In this document: positions 1 to 11,345 of the stretch, in pieces
How the letters are laid out: every line of letters begins with the position of its first letter
Position numbering within the stretch: the first letter of the stretch is position 1
From: Anticarsia gemmatalis
Lineage: Eukaryota > Arthropoda > Insecta > Lepidoptera > Erebidae
Direction of reading: 5' to 3'
Assembly: GCF_050436995.1 (NCBI RefSeq)
Contig: NC_134769.1
Span: forward strand, 5,456,001 to 5,520,000
DNA: 64,000 nucleotides
Program-made: the position numbers and the translations under genes
Notes under the pieces: model-generated
What the model saw: the letters and a program-made list of their open reading frames with translations, nothing else
Told to the model about the DNA's origin: nothing
Databases searched by the model: none

Positions 1-4
1 ACAA

Positions 5-22
5 ACGGCTGACAACAGCCGT
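5..22. repeat. Perfect hairpin, 7-bp stem
   Basis: ACGGCTG and CAGCCGT pair perfectly around an ACAA loop. It lies downstream of the phosphatase poly(A) signal on the minus strand. No function can be assigned. Confidence 0.5.
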
Positions 23-253
23 GTCTCGTCAGCTGTACGGTCAATCGCTTTCTTCAATTAGAAGAAATGGAAATCATTGTCAGATTAACAGCTATAAATT
101 TGGCCAGTTTACGCGGTAACACTCTCTACATGTTATCATTTTATTCAAAATTATAGCCATGTTTCTTTCATAACTCTCCATTAAATTAACTTATAGGCAC
201 TCTGGAGAAAAACATTTGCAAATAAAAAGAGAAAAACGGAATGAACGTATAAA

Positions 254-259
254 TTTATT
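254..259 (-). promoter_or_regulatory. Poly(A) signal of the phosphatase gene
   Basis: TTTATT on the plus strand reads AATAAA on the minus strand, about 50 bases past the phosphatase stop codon. This spacing fits a short 3' UTR. Confidence 0.55.
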
Positions 260-309
260 CTATTTCTACAAAACTGACACTTGGATAGTACCTTGACTTA
301 GTACGTGAA

Positions 310-1020
310 TCAACCCACCAGGACAGCAAGGGGCACGAGGATACCGACCACGACGGCGGCCAGCGACGCTATCTTGTACTTGTGCTTCCTCGCGTTCACG
401 TTCATGTACGCCTCGAAGCGGTGGAACCCGTTCACGTCGTAGTTCAGCCTCTCGTACTCCCGCAGCTGGTTCACGAAGCCAGGGTTGGGGTTGATGAACC
501 GTCGCCGCTGTCTCACATACACGAACGCCTGCTCGAATGTCAGCTTGTATTTCTCCATCACGTAGGCGATAACGAGGGTGGCGGACCGGGATACTCCGAA
601 ATGGCAGTGGACGAGCACGTTCCCTTTTTGAAGGCCCTCGTCGATAAAGGCGTTGGCCATTGGGAAGTAGGGCAAGAGATGGGTCTGAGGAGTGTCATAG
701 GCCCTAATGAAGAGGGTGCTAATATTGGTATCAACAAAAGTTGACTTCGGCAGCCGATGCGCTTCAATGGTGAGGACATGGGTGATGTTAAGACGTCGCA
801 GGACGTCTGGGTCTGCTGCGGCTCTTGCATTGCTGAGAAATAAGCCAGGGATAATCTGGCTATAACAGGATTGTGTGCAGAGGTCGATCTTGTTATAGAT
901 AGCTTTCCGGGACCAGTTCTTGAAGCCGGTGAAAGCGACGATGGGGTTAGGAATGCTGAGGAAAGCGACAATGAAGGCGCTTCTCAACATCACCAATATG
1001 AACCCTCTGGCACTTATCAT
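310..1020 (-). CDS. Membrane-anchored atypical dual-specificity phosphatase
   Basis: This 236-residue, single-exon gene encodes a protein tyrosine/serine/threonine phosphatase of the atypical DUSP class. The P-loop is HCHFGVSRSA, with catalytic Cys139 and Arg145. The likely general acid is Asp109 in AYDTPQ. The domain spans roughly residues 54-195, opening with IIPGLFLSN and ending with the NPGFVNQLREYE helix typical of the family. A hydrophobic stretch at about 217-236 ends at the C-terminus and looks like a tail anchor. Residues 7-31 are also hydrophobic and could be a signal anchor. The ATG at 1020 is preceded in frame by a TGA and has A at -3, so it is the natural start for an unspliced message. 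A 5' noncoding exon further up is possible. The family is clear; the exact orthologue and substrate are not. Confidence 0.85.
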   Translation of the reverse strand: MISARGFILVMLRSAFIVAFLSIPNPIVAFTGFKNWSRKAIYNKIDLCTQSCYSQIIPGLFLSNARAAADPDVLRRLNITHVLTIEAHRLPKSTFVDTNISTLFIRAYDTPQTHLLPYFPMANAFIDEGLQKGNVLVHCHFGVSRSATLVIAYVMEKYKLTFEQAFVYVRQRRRFINPNPGFVNQLREYERLNYDVNGFHRFEAYMNVNARKHKYKIASLAAVVVGILVPLAVLVG

Positions 1021-1099
1021 AGTACGACCACTATTGGTTCACATGGTTTGTTTTTTTGTCTGTTTTTAAATTTACTATATGCTCACCGAATTTAGACAC

Positions 1100-1820
1100 A
1101 TTTGTGAAGAGTGATGTGACAGCGGAATTAGACCGTTCTGTCAGTAACGGCCAGTCATATTTACTAAATCAATGTAATCCTCTTTACTGGAGTTATGTCT
1201 ACGGGTTATTGATTGCAAAGAGTTTTGTATTTTATGATAATGTTCGTACCTTAACAGATGTGAATCACAGAAATAAAAATGAGATGTTTTTTTCTTTTTG
1301 TAAACTTAATTAATATTTAACTAAACAAAATGAAACTATAAATTGGATTATTTTACCAAAAGAAAACAGTCATCACATTTGCTCACCAAAGACAAAAATT
1401 CTATAGAAGTAGCCAATAGCTTTATGATACGATAACGATAATTATGACAGTAAGGAAAGTGATGATGGTAGGTACTAAATAATAATCTGTATTGACTGAT
1501 TTTGTTTAATTTTCAATACTAAAATTTTGTATAATTTTCAATAAAATATGACAAAACACCTTCACAATTCCAGATCTCGATGCATACCTGTTCTCATTCT
1601 CGCAATAACGACCTACTCCACATTTACACCACGGTCACAGCGACATTGGTCAAACAACACATTTTAACCGCGACTTCAACGATCAGCGAACAATAACGAT
1701 CATTAGATGTTTGGAGCCATACCAAGATTATAATTGACACGTTGTTACAATCAAATTAACTATTATTGGGCCATATATCATTGTTTAAGGGTGGGTTATA
1801 GTCTTGCGTATTTAATTATG
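1100..1820. other. No gene seen upstream of the phosphatase
   Basis: AT-rich sequence with no convincing coding frame. On the minus strand a donor-like GAGAACAG/gtatgc occurs near 1590, so a 5' noncoding exon of the phosphatase is possible but unsupported. Confidence 0.3.
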
Positions 1821-1825
1821 ATTTA

Positions 1826-1880
1826 CTAGCTTTGGCCCGCGACTTCGTTGAATAGTTTTTTCGTGAAAAAGTAATCAAAA
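1826..1880 (-). mobile_element. Truncated Helitron-like 3' end
   Basis: On the minus strand this reads into a GC-rich hairpin-like stretch and ends in GCTAG followed by T, as lepidopteran Helitron 3' ends do (plus strand: ACTAGCTTTGGCCCGCGACT). The remainder is too degraded to follow. Confidence 0.45.
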
Positions 1881-2096
1881 ACTTTCGCAATTAGGTAGTA
1901 GAATTGTTATCCCAATAAAAATTGGTTTAACGAAAAATTCGTTTATTTTTTGCATAGTGACTAGCTAGTCATCATTATATTTTTTGAGCACCTGTAATTA
2001 ATTACGATTATCCCTGAAAACATATAATCTAGATCACTTATAAAAATACGTATTAGAGGTAGATTTAGAGATTGCAGCAAGTGACTTTCTTTGGTT

Positions 2097-2140
2097 TCTA
2101 CCTACTCCTTCTGGAAAACGCGTGATTTAATGTATGTATT
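2097..2140 (+). mobile_element. SINE tail fragment
   Basis: CCTACTCCTTCTGG..AACGCGTGA..TGTATGTATT matches the tail pattern seen again at 4561, 6280, 25081, 25480 (minus) and 27455. Confidence 0.45.
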
Positions 2141-2564
2141 AATTTAAATAATTTTAAGAAAAATCAAGCCCTGTAGGTACTTATTTCGCAATGATAATAA
2201 TTATGAGATAAGATGGCAGCACCTTATTCTTTAAAGCATTTATCTGCACTTGTATACGTATATATAATTACTACGCTATATTATTTAGTAGACGACAGAT
2301 AGCACAATTAGTCGCGAATGTGTCTGATGTTCTAACACGGGCTCTTGCCTCTCAAGAGATGTTAGATATGATTGGAATGTGCTTCTGTGCAGATCTTCAC
2401 GATGATAATCGGTCCCGGTTATTTTAATTATGACAACAGTCGCTACGCCATGTCATAAGCTTTCAGGCGGCTCGAACAGCTTCGATACAAGGCTGACCAC
2501 TAACAATACGATAAATAATTCATAATTAATTAATACTATGCATATTGCATAAATAGTAGCGATA

Positions 2565-3431
2565 AGGGATTGCAGTCCTGTATAATCTTCAATCCGATTT
2601 TCCGGATCCGGTCGGATCCGGCCGGATTACAGACTGCTTAGTGCTTATACATAGTTCACCATTTTTGATGAATGGGAGGTATGGGCAAATGTATTTGAGG
2701 GTAAATTTACTTTGATTTAAAAAAAATAATAGATATAAAAGATTTTATCATGAAGAATAATATCATCTTTAATTATAACATTTTAGTATTCATTACTATT
2801 TTGTTTTCACCGAATGAAATTGAGATTAAACTACATATTCTATATGATTAAATTATCAGTCTTAGTTATTAATGTAATTATCTGTAAGTACTTATTACCT
2901 ACTAGACTAGAGCAATAATAACTTTATATTTTTTGGATTTTACTTAACGAAATATGAAACTTTTTTGAATAACAGAACAATCAGTTTAATTATTGACAAC
3001 AATCAACAACATGATAATTAGTTTTACAGACTTAACTATCAAACATTTCTTATATGTGCTTATAAAATCAACTTTAGTCATTCATAGAAAAAGCATTTAT
3101 TTGCTGCAGTGCAGTGTAAAGTTCAAGTACTTGAATCAGTAAAACAATGATTTTTGTGTCTGAAAAAAAGATCTAAGGTAACATAATATTGATAGTTCTA
3201 TCCCCTAATCTGCTTCTGATGGAACTACAAATATAACCCGTGGCTCAAAAGGCTCTTTCTGCCTTAAAATATGATATTATGGATAATTTTTTCGCGATTT
3301 TGAGGTTTATCGGATCCGGCACCGGATCCGTTGCGTCAGTGCCGGATCCGGTAGGTCTAGAAACACGCCGGATCCGCCGGATCCCCGGATCCGCCGGATC
3401 CCCGGATTCGCCGGACCGGATTGCAATCCCT
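2565..3431. mobile_element. Nonautonomous DNA transposon with 10-bp TIRs and 10-bp TSD
   Basis: The element starts AGGGATTGCA and ends TGCAATCCCT, a perfect inverted pair. It is flanked on both sides by AGTAGCGATA (2555-2564 and 3432-3441), a perfect direct repeat. Inside each end lie GGATCCGG-type palindromic clusters (about 2598-2630 and 3308-3425), the right one longer. No transposase frame is present, so it would be mobilised in trans. The superfamily is uncertain: the ends recall hAT, but a 10-bp duplication is longer than the usual 8. Confidence 0.8.
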
Positions 3432-3626
3432 AGTAGCGATAGAAAGTCGATCGCCTTAACTCTGCAACTGCAGTATACAGACCTCCTTTATAAGAAAGAA
3501 CTTGACGTTACCTGATTGTATCAATAGTTCATCAATAATTCTTATCTCATCGTCTAGGCATCGCTTAAATGAACAGCAAATCTTAAGAATTTGCAGTCGA
3601 TTCAAACAAATAAGTACATTTATTTT

Positions 3627-3718
3627 TAACCCTTTATTCCCACTGTTAAGCAAGGGGTCTCCTCCCAAATGAGGGAGTGCATAGTCCCTGAATCCATCAA
3701 TCTGGACAAGTGCACATT
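3627..3718 (-). mobile_element. Degenerate LINE/SINE-tail repeat copy
   Basis: CCCACTGTTAAGCAAGGGG followed by a TCTCCTCCC stretch resembles the reverse of the CCCAGCAGTGGG-ended repeat found at 4338, 5079, 13361 and 19680. Confidence 0.4.
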
Positions 3719-3814
3719 AAGGTTCTAAATGTCGAACTTATATTTATTAAAATTCCAATTACATAAAACTACCATCTACTTAAAAATAATTTGATATTAT
3801 CAATCCAACTAGTT

Positions 3815-3951
3815 AAAGCCACTATGCTGTACATTGTTTTCTCCCTGCGATTATAGTGATTCACACGTTACGTCAAAGCAGCAATGCACTAAATAGTGAC
3901 CATCAATTTAACGTACACTTGTTGTCAACTGAGATACGTGATACGCATACA
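3815..3951 (+). repeat. Dispersed repeat, copy 1
   Basis: About 135 bp from AAGCCACTATGCTGTACATT onward aligns with 11030-11153 at roughly three quarters or more identity by eye. The flanks do not align, which suggests an old mobile repeat. Confidence 0.6.
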
Positions 3952-4337
3952 GACCTTGAATAAACTCAAGCATATAACAACCGGAGTTTTCCACCATTAA
4001 CAAATGAATTAGTACATTTTATGGTTTTAGGTCGAAAAACATATAAATTAATATTCTAGAAGCTAAACCATTATATTCTAAAAGAAAGGAATCTCACGAA
4101 TTTCAACGGATATGAGTCAATTTGAAGAAAATAATAGACGTTTGTTTTATTTTCATTGTACTTGTATTCTTTGTAGAAACATGATTAAGTGCTTGAAACA
4201 ACAACTGTCGTGTTTTTTGGCACGTGTACACAAGAATAGTTGAACTAGGATTGCATTAGAAATCGACAGTATGACTAGTTTTAAAAACAGTACATACACA
4301 AAATTTACAAAAAAGAAATGACAGAGTATGATTCAAT

Positions 4338-4479
4338 TTCATCGGGATGAAACCTTGCATGCCTAAAATTTGTTTAACACATTTGTTGAGGACATGCACT
4401 TGGCCAACGTGATCTCAAGTCCTTTTCCCTCCCTCGGTTGGGAGGAGACTCTTGCCCAGCAGTGGGACAGTAATGGATT
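4338..4479 (+). mobile_element. Nonautonomous LINE-tail repeat
   Basis: Holds the blocks AACCTTGCATGCCT, TTGGCCAACGTG, CTCAAG and the terminal TTGCCCAGCAGTGGGACAG in the order seen in inverted form at 19680-19858. Confidence 0.6.
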
Positions 4480-4560
4480 AAAAAAACTGGTACTTAAAAC
4501 GGTAACTTACAAGAAAAACAAGGAACTAGAATTTTAAAAAAGTACCGAGTCTTATACTCT

Positions 4561-4622
4561 GGTCTTTTGCGGTTTCTCTTCCTGCCACTATGGGAAAAGG
4601 CGTGATATTATTTATGTATGTT
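4561..4622 (+). mobile_element. SINE tail fragment
   Basis: CTTCCTGCCACTATGGGAAA followed by a GCGTGATATT stretch and TATGTATG matches the shared SINE tail pattern. Confidence 0.45.
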
Positions 4623-5078
4623 TAACGAAATATGACTACAGACAGTCGGGTTAGAGATTTAGCAAGAAAATAATCAAAATAGTTAATATATAAAACGAAA
4701 ATAAGAAAAGAACTGAAAGTATGAGAAATAACCGAAGATATTTATAAAATAACAGTGAGACGAAATCATAACGATGTCAATGTCGTAGCGACAGGTGAAA
4801 ACGGTGAAAAGGCACGCGCACAATGTAAAATTAACACATTTAAGAACCGAGACTAAAATAAAACTTGTTGTCGTTACGAACTAACGGTTTTACAACGAAG
4901 CTTCTTAGATCAATTCGTTTGAAATTGGTGAATATGATTTTAGTTATAATTCATGAACATTTTATTTTTGAGAAGGTAACACGGGCAAATTTCAGTAGGT
5001 ACAGGAACTAAGGCTAGTTGAAGAAATTGTTTTCTAAATTTTTATTTATTCCTGTATTTCTAAAAATAAATATTTATA

Positions 5079-5180
5079 ACCTATTACTGTCCCACTACTG
5101 GGCAAGAGGGACCTTCTGTAATCAGGGAGGGTTAAGGCCTTGAGTCCACTACGCTGGCTAAGTTAGGCACTTATCGGTTC
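5079..5180 (-). mobile_element. Nonautonomous LINE-tail repeat, inverted
   Basis: CTGTCCCACTACTGGGCAAG, GGCCTTGAGTCCACTACGCT and GGCTAAGTTAGGC match the inverted repeat family at 19680. Confidence 0.6.
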
Positions 5181-8100
5181 TGGACTTCTATATGACCTAA
5201 ATTACAACTCAGAACATTATAAGTTAGTACTTACCAAGTACCAACTAGAGTTGAATAAATTAATAGTTTGTTCTTACGTTATGTATGAAAGACCTTCCTT
5301 ATACTTTTTGTAAAAGTTAACAGTAAAAACGTTATTCAGATATAGTATTCTACATTTTCTCAGAATTATATATCATTATAAGAAATGCAATAGAAAAATC
5401 CGCAGATAATAAAACAAAGTAATAAAAATGTAAAGAATCCCATAAATCATGGCACTGTAATTACTGCTCCGTGTTTCAAACTCAATAAAAATCTTTATTG
5501 TTTGTTCAATACTCTTATTTACCTGTTAATGACGTGTTATAATGAAATAGTGAAAGAACGAAAACTGTTTTTACAGTCATTAAAATAAACTAGATCAAAT
5601 ATTATTACTATAATAATATTATATTCCACTTTCTACAAGGTAGGTACTTCTGAGTTAAAAAACACGTTCTGTGTAACTTTAAGTCTTAACTCTTTTTAAA
5701 TATTTCCATATTTCATTGCGAAACTTATCGATTTCAATTTGTCATTCAAATATCATTATATCGATTCTGGTAAAATACGAGAGTATAAAAATATGATATT
5801 ATTATATTATTAATTTAAAACTTTACCACCTTTTACGCCCCAGTACCTACTTATAAATCTATTAAGATAGAGGAAAAGAAATTGAAGGTTAGAAATAGAA
5901 ACAAAATACAGCGATATAAAAAAAAATACTTTTTACTATTCATTAACGCATTTACATCAGTAAACACAACCCACAACGTATCCAAGAAGATTAAAACAGC
6001 TAATTACAAAGTAAACAGGTAATTATAATCAAAACAAATACCAATAATACAAAACAAACTAATTTGCCAAATTATTCTTGAGGCTAACGATACATTGAAT
6101 ACATTCGCTATTGCGCAAGATTTCAGCAACACAGCTAATTCTGTGAATCAAACAACACGTAATAGTGCTATAACATTAAACATTATTTAGGCTGCTTCTA
6201 GTCTGATCACGAGGTTCCGGGTTGTATTCCAGGCCTCTATTACATGGGACTATCATTAAAACGTGGGTGTATTGCAATTTGCGTATATACCTCTGCTTAC
6301 TTCTCGGTATATATAGGCATGGTGTTACGTACGTATGTATGTAGCTTATGCCAAAAAACTTTTGATTGAAAAAATTTGCTCGTGTCCTAATCGATACCAT
6401 ATTTCATCGTTTAATCAAGGTTTCGTGCACATTAAGTGGTTAATTAACTATTATTTACTTTTTTCTTTCATTATAAAAATATTGAAAGAATATTTTACGT
6501 AATCAAGAACTCATTGTATATAGTCTCTATGTCTCTCTTAAAAGAGCGTAATATTATGTATGAATGTGCAAAAGAAATCGTGCCTTTTTCTGTCTGGCTT
6601 ACGGGTTAATCAAGAATCATATAATTTCTTTCGCTCTGTAAATATTTATACCTATATTTTTTTGTTTTAGTGATGTTCGTTATTTCTACAAAATAATTGT
6701 TACGCTCTATATAGGTACTAAGGTTCGCTAACAAACTACATAGTTAGTACATTTCTTCATGTTTTATTTTTGTATTGCAACCAGTTTTACGAGGTGTGGC
6801 TGTTCAAAGTCCTACGTCAAAAGCTTTACGTTTGAAAGAAGTGTATGAGACTTGAATACGCTATATTTTGATTCACAATACACTGAAATAACAAGTTAAC
6901 TAAACTAATGGATATTATTGGAATTAACGTCATTAACACTGACGGTTATTTATTAACATTCATTTCACGCAATATTATCAGTAACTTCTTACTTAATTAT
7001 CTGAATTACAGTTTCAGATATTTGTTAAATTATTTGTTTAAAAAGATCGGCCATTTATGAATGAATATTTATGTAATGTCTACAATGACTACATCTTTGA
7101 TTTTAGTATAAGATTAAGTAGGTTTACAGCAATTAACAAACAATATGTGTGTAAAAGCCTTCCACATTTTAGTAAAAGTGTTGCCAAAATGTTATTTTTC
7201 GATTAACCTACGTTCCATATAACCATTCATCGTTTGTTGTTGTTTATTGTAAAAATCAGCGCAGAAATCTGAAGTAAAATATTCTATAAACCTAATAATG
7301 TAACCAATTCTAAAGAATCATTTAAATAGTCACAGCGGTTCATAGCTCCCATATTTACTATGTTGCATAATAATTGCATTAGAAATAATTTCAAAAGATA
7401 ATCCAAACTAATATCAAAATAAGCCTTCAGCTTAATAATAGTGAAATGCATTAATAATCTTTCGTAATTACAAAATACAATAGCAGTTACAATATTAAAT
7501 TCTGGACGCTATCCCAAGGTGATGCCTTACATCTGTACTACATGTTTTTATATTAAGATATATGAACATTTGATAACCATTTTGTTGCACTTGCGATAAT
7601 TATTTACTGAAAGGCGATCATGGTCGTGCCAAGGACTTATAGAGAATAAATTCATTCATTACTGTGACTTCTCTGAGTAATAATGTAGGTGTTGCCAAAC
7701 TTTCGATTGTTGGGATATAATGTAATAAGTTTAGTGGTTTCCCTTCAGTAGGTCATGTTTTAGACTTAACACCACACAATTATAAATAACTGCTTTAAGG
7801 CTTGTACTAAAATAAAGTTAGTTAACAAAGCTGGCCGAGACGCGATGGCATTTCCAGGACTACGCATCCATGTAGAATATTATTTTGGATTTCTCATGGC
7901 ACACTGTGAAACATGAAAACGTTAACTAGATTAGTGCTGCTATATATCTTATCTGCTATATATCTTATATAGCTTAATATACAGATGGTAGATTAAGCAA
8001 CCGCGCTGAGCGGTTATCCCACAGATTGGTGACTGCATACTGGTATTAACCCAAATCAGCAGATAAAAGTCGATCCAACTTGTTGTCAATTAAGGTAACA

Positions 8101-9190
8101 GTCTTTATACCATGTCAAAGGACTTTTGGATGTCATGAACAATTTTGACAACCATATGATAAAATGAAATAAAACCTTTTATTACCAATTTATTCTATAC
8201 ATTTCCTTAAATTTAGTAGTATAAGCAGCGTGGCATGGGATGTGTTCATTATTTGTCTAATCTCAGAGTCAATCAATTTTACTTTTTGACCTGTGATTCA
8301 CTTCCCAAGTGACCTTTTTCTTGTCAGTGTCTTGTTTTATTTGGTTTGTTGTTTCATCTCCAGATGTATCTATTGCGGGCTTTATTCCTAGTATCGGCTC
8401 GGTGCAATAGCCAATTGATCTCTGCAGGTCGACTAGAGGAACTATGAACTTTGATGTAGAGAGTTGGTGGGAGTTTATGGTGACTTTTTTTCTGTGATGA
8501 TGTAATTGTTGCAATGCTTAAGGAATCCTTTTTTTATAATTTTGTATTATGCTAATATATAAGATAAGATTTTTTAAGAAAGTTTCTAACGTATGATAAT
8601 TTTTTAAATTGCCCTGCAAAGAACTTACTGAAATTTGCAAGAGCTCTTCATACATTTTTCATAATTACGGTTTCTGTAAATGATGTGAAGGTTCTTGTAA
8701 TTTCAATATTTTTCAAAATTCTCAGATGAATACGACTGGTTTTGTTGTTTGTATTTTGCGAAAAAACGGAACACTGACAATATTACGAAAACCTAAAATA
8801 TGATGCCATTTTAGGAAAATGTTCTACTTTGCATTCCATGACAATTAAGTAATACTTCTAAAAGCTTTATTTTGTAAGAAGCTTAAAGCTTCTTCTTTTT
8901 CTAATCGATCCCTCTAATCCAATACGACTAAATGCTCTTAGTAACAGTCAGTAAGTTGTTCAGTTTCATGGAAAAATGACACAATTAACTAAACATGGAG
9001 TTCTCCAGTGGGTATAATCTTTCAAGTATCGCATATTTTTACAATTTTCGTCTGAAACGGAAAGAAGCCCAGTCTGATGTTTATCCAGGCCGATTGATTT
9101 GGGTTAATAGCATCCATTGCATTCGCATCTCTATTCCTTACGTATCGAAACGCACTATTTATAAAGTTCGCCGAGATTTATACTAAAGCC
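5181..9190. other. AT-rich intergenic DNA
   Basis: No coding region is supported. It contains the SINE at 6191-6345 and a short tandem repeat near 7936-7970 (CTGCTATATATCTTAT twice). The remainder shows nothing I can name. Confidence 0.4.
6191..6345 (+). mobile_element. tRNA-derived SINE, degenerate
   Basis: GTCTGATCACGAGGTTCCGG leads into a decayed B-box-like GGGTTGTATTCC. It is followed by the tail ACCTCTGCTTACTTCTCGG and TATGTATG. The same order occurs at 27262-27502. Confidence 0.5.
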
Positions 9191-9229
9191 TAGGTGTTAT
9201 AAGTGTTGTGTACACAATGATGGGTATTT

Positions 9230-9375
9230 TTGGAACGTCGGCGCGCGAGGAGGGTCCGGTCGCACCAGTTCAGTGTTGTCAGGCGCCGGGCGCGAGCGCT
9301 ACCGTACTACTCGGCTCGCGAACGATCATTACTTAGTGAGCAGTGTTTAGTGACAACAACTGTGTAAGTGAAGAG
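9230..9375 (+). promoter_or_regulatory. Candidate promoter and first noncoding exon
   Basis: A GC-rich island breaks the AT-rich background. An initiator-like TTCAGTG places a possible start near 9272. A strong donor GTAAGT at 9364 follows, which would define a noncoding exon of about 92 nt. The next plus-strand exon with a matching role is the 5' UTR exon at 31611 of bt, implying a first intron of about 22 kb. This link is an inference; the exon could belong to another transcript. Confidence 0.4.
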
Positions 9376-9878
9376 TGATGTAACTAATTAATGCTTCGGG
9401 TGTCGCTCAGTGCTTCTGTGTCGCCGGAACGGATTAAGTGAAGTTGATAACTCGTCTAACATCGCAGGCCTGTGCTAACATACTAACGCATGCAGGGGTG
9501 TTGTCGGGGTGGGTGCGTGGGCGCCGGTGTGGGCAGGGAAATTTGATAAGGCGAGGTGTTGGCCGAGCGGCTCGCCACTTTTGTATGCAGCGGAGAGGCG
9601 CGCGGCCGCGACTCGCTACTATTTTTGACTCGCCGTCGAGCGAGATATTTCGGCAACTGGGCGCCGAGCGCGCGCGCCGCCGCCCGCGTCCACTCGCGCT
9701 CTCCAGGACCCGCCGGACCCGTGTGCTTGCAGGACACGCCGCCTTTGCATGACGCTTATATACTGACACACCGATGTGCTCCAATTTAAATTTGGATCTA
9801 AATAACAGTTCTATAAATATAATTGTGATAGACACGCACGTGTCCGAACCATCACGTTATTGCAAAAAAACTAATGCG

Positions 9879-9890
9879 TGACGTCACGTG
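9879..9890. promoter_or_regulatory. Overlapping CRE and E-box
   Basis: TGACGTCACGTG joins a full palindromic CRE (TGACGTCA) and a CACGTG E-box sharing two bases. It lies downstream of the candidate promoter island. Binding is inferred from the motif only. Confidence 0.45.
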
Positions 9891-9899
9891 ATCGGCCCA

Positions 9900-11029
9900 C
9901 GCACGCCTCGGGGTCAAGATAAAAACAAATATTAGTAAAATGTCCAATACTAATCTTTTCTAATTGAAATACAATAATTATTTTTTGAAACCAATTTTAT
10001 GATTTTCCAGCACTATTATTTAGGTCAAAGGGAAAATGTATTATATAATATTTATAAGATATTGCACCATAATTTGAAATACATATTGTGTAGAACATTA
10101 TTACAATGACATTAAATCCGAGGTCACAGACCTTCAGGCGCTACATTTCAACACTTTATGTCAACACGTGACACATAAAGTTTTCTCAGAAATAAAATAA
10201 TTATTTATTAATTATTATTAATAATTACCTGCCTTTATTTACAAGACAAGAAATAAAATTATTACTATTTATTTACATATAATAAAAAATGTTATGGTTT
10301 CGTTTATCCAAACCAACAATGTAGCACTGAGGTCTACGACTCGTAGCATGTTCGTAGACCCCCGTACCAGAGAGTAGTAACAAATATTCACAAGGTAACT
10401 AGTAGCATGGAATATTGGATTTAATTTTTCGAAAAATCATTCTTTAACTTACTTTATTCAAGTAATTTCAAAATTTAGATTTATTTTTAATTTTATTTAT
10501 TTTTAAAGAATTATACGGTTTTATTTTATTAAGTTTTAGCTTATAGCTGAATAAAATATTTAAAAAACACTAATTTTACAGGTTTTAAATTAAATTTCAA
10601 ATATGATACACCTTTACTTACTTTTAGTATACGTACCTACCTATAGTATACGTAACACTATAATAACAGCTTCTACACCTTAACAAGTTTCCAGGAAAAG
10701 ACGCAGATAGTATACCTATTAACTTTTAAGTATATAGTATAATACCGTTTAATAATAATGTCCTCCTAATAGATATTAGATTGCTGCAGATTTATTGGTA
10801 TCAGCTGACTATGCAGGACTTTGTTCAAAATATATACATTATATACACTCACTAATCCACAACTGTCATAAGCTGGGACGAATAACTGAAACTCTCTGCA
10901 AGGCACGGCGGTCTACAACCTCAACTTTCTTACTCCAGACAACACTGAGAATTTTGTTACAGAATAAATCAGGAATAATTAATAAGCTCGATGGGGGCTG
11001 TTACGCATCTTTATAACTATTTGAAAGCC
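9900..11029. other. AT-rich intron/intergenic DNA
   Basis: No gene seen. AT palindromes occur near 10200-10235, and GTATACGTA is repeated near 10627-10655. Confidence 0.35.
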
Positions 11030-11153
11030 ACCATGCTGTACATTGTTTTCTGCCTCAGATCATACTGATTAACATGTTACGGCAAAGCAGTAATGTACTG
11101 AATAATGACTATCAATTTGAGGTACACTAGTTATGAACTGAGATATATAATAC
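11030..11153 (+). repeat. Dispersed repeat, copy 2
   Basis: Starts AAGCCACCATGCTGTACATT and aligns with 3815-3951 in the same orientation. Confidence 0.6.
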
Positions 11154-11269
11154 TGGGACTGAAGTTGCAATGCAAATTCACTATTTTGAAATCCATTTCT
11201 CTTCGTTATGAAATTCCATCCATTATATACCAATTTGTTATTAGTGGGACGTTCACAAACAAAACATTT

Positions 11270-11345
11270 AGCTCTAAGGAGTGACAGATTGACGGACGGA
11301 CGGACAGCCGGAACCTTTGCGCCTGAATGTGGGACGACATATTGT
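11270..11345 (+). repeat. GACGGACGGACGGACAG tract
   Basis: A short tandem GACG run in a local sequence unlike its AT-rich surroundings. Similar tracts occur in insect retroelement 3' regions. The origin is not resolved. Confidence 0.3.

Noticed and set aside
2598..3425. GGATCCGG clusters as a CRISPR-like array
   Set aside because: Units are short overlapping palindromes without spacers of constant size and sit inside a TIR/TSD-bounded transposon.
9434..9835. Overlapping Arg-rich open frames on both strands at 9.4-9.8 kb
   Set aside because: Several frames on both strands are open at once because of GC content. Arg/Ala/Pro composition and lack of any domain indicate an island artefact.
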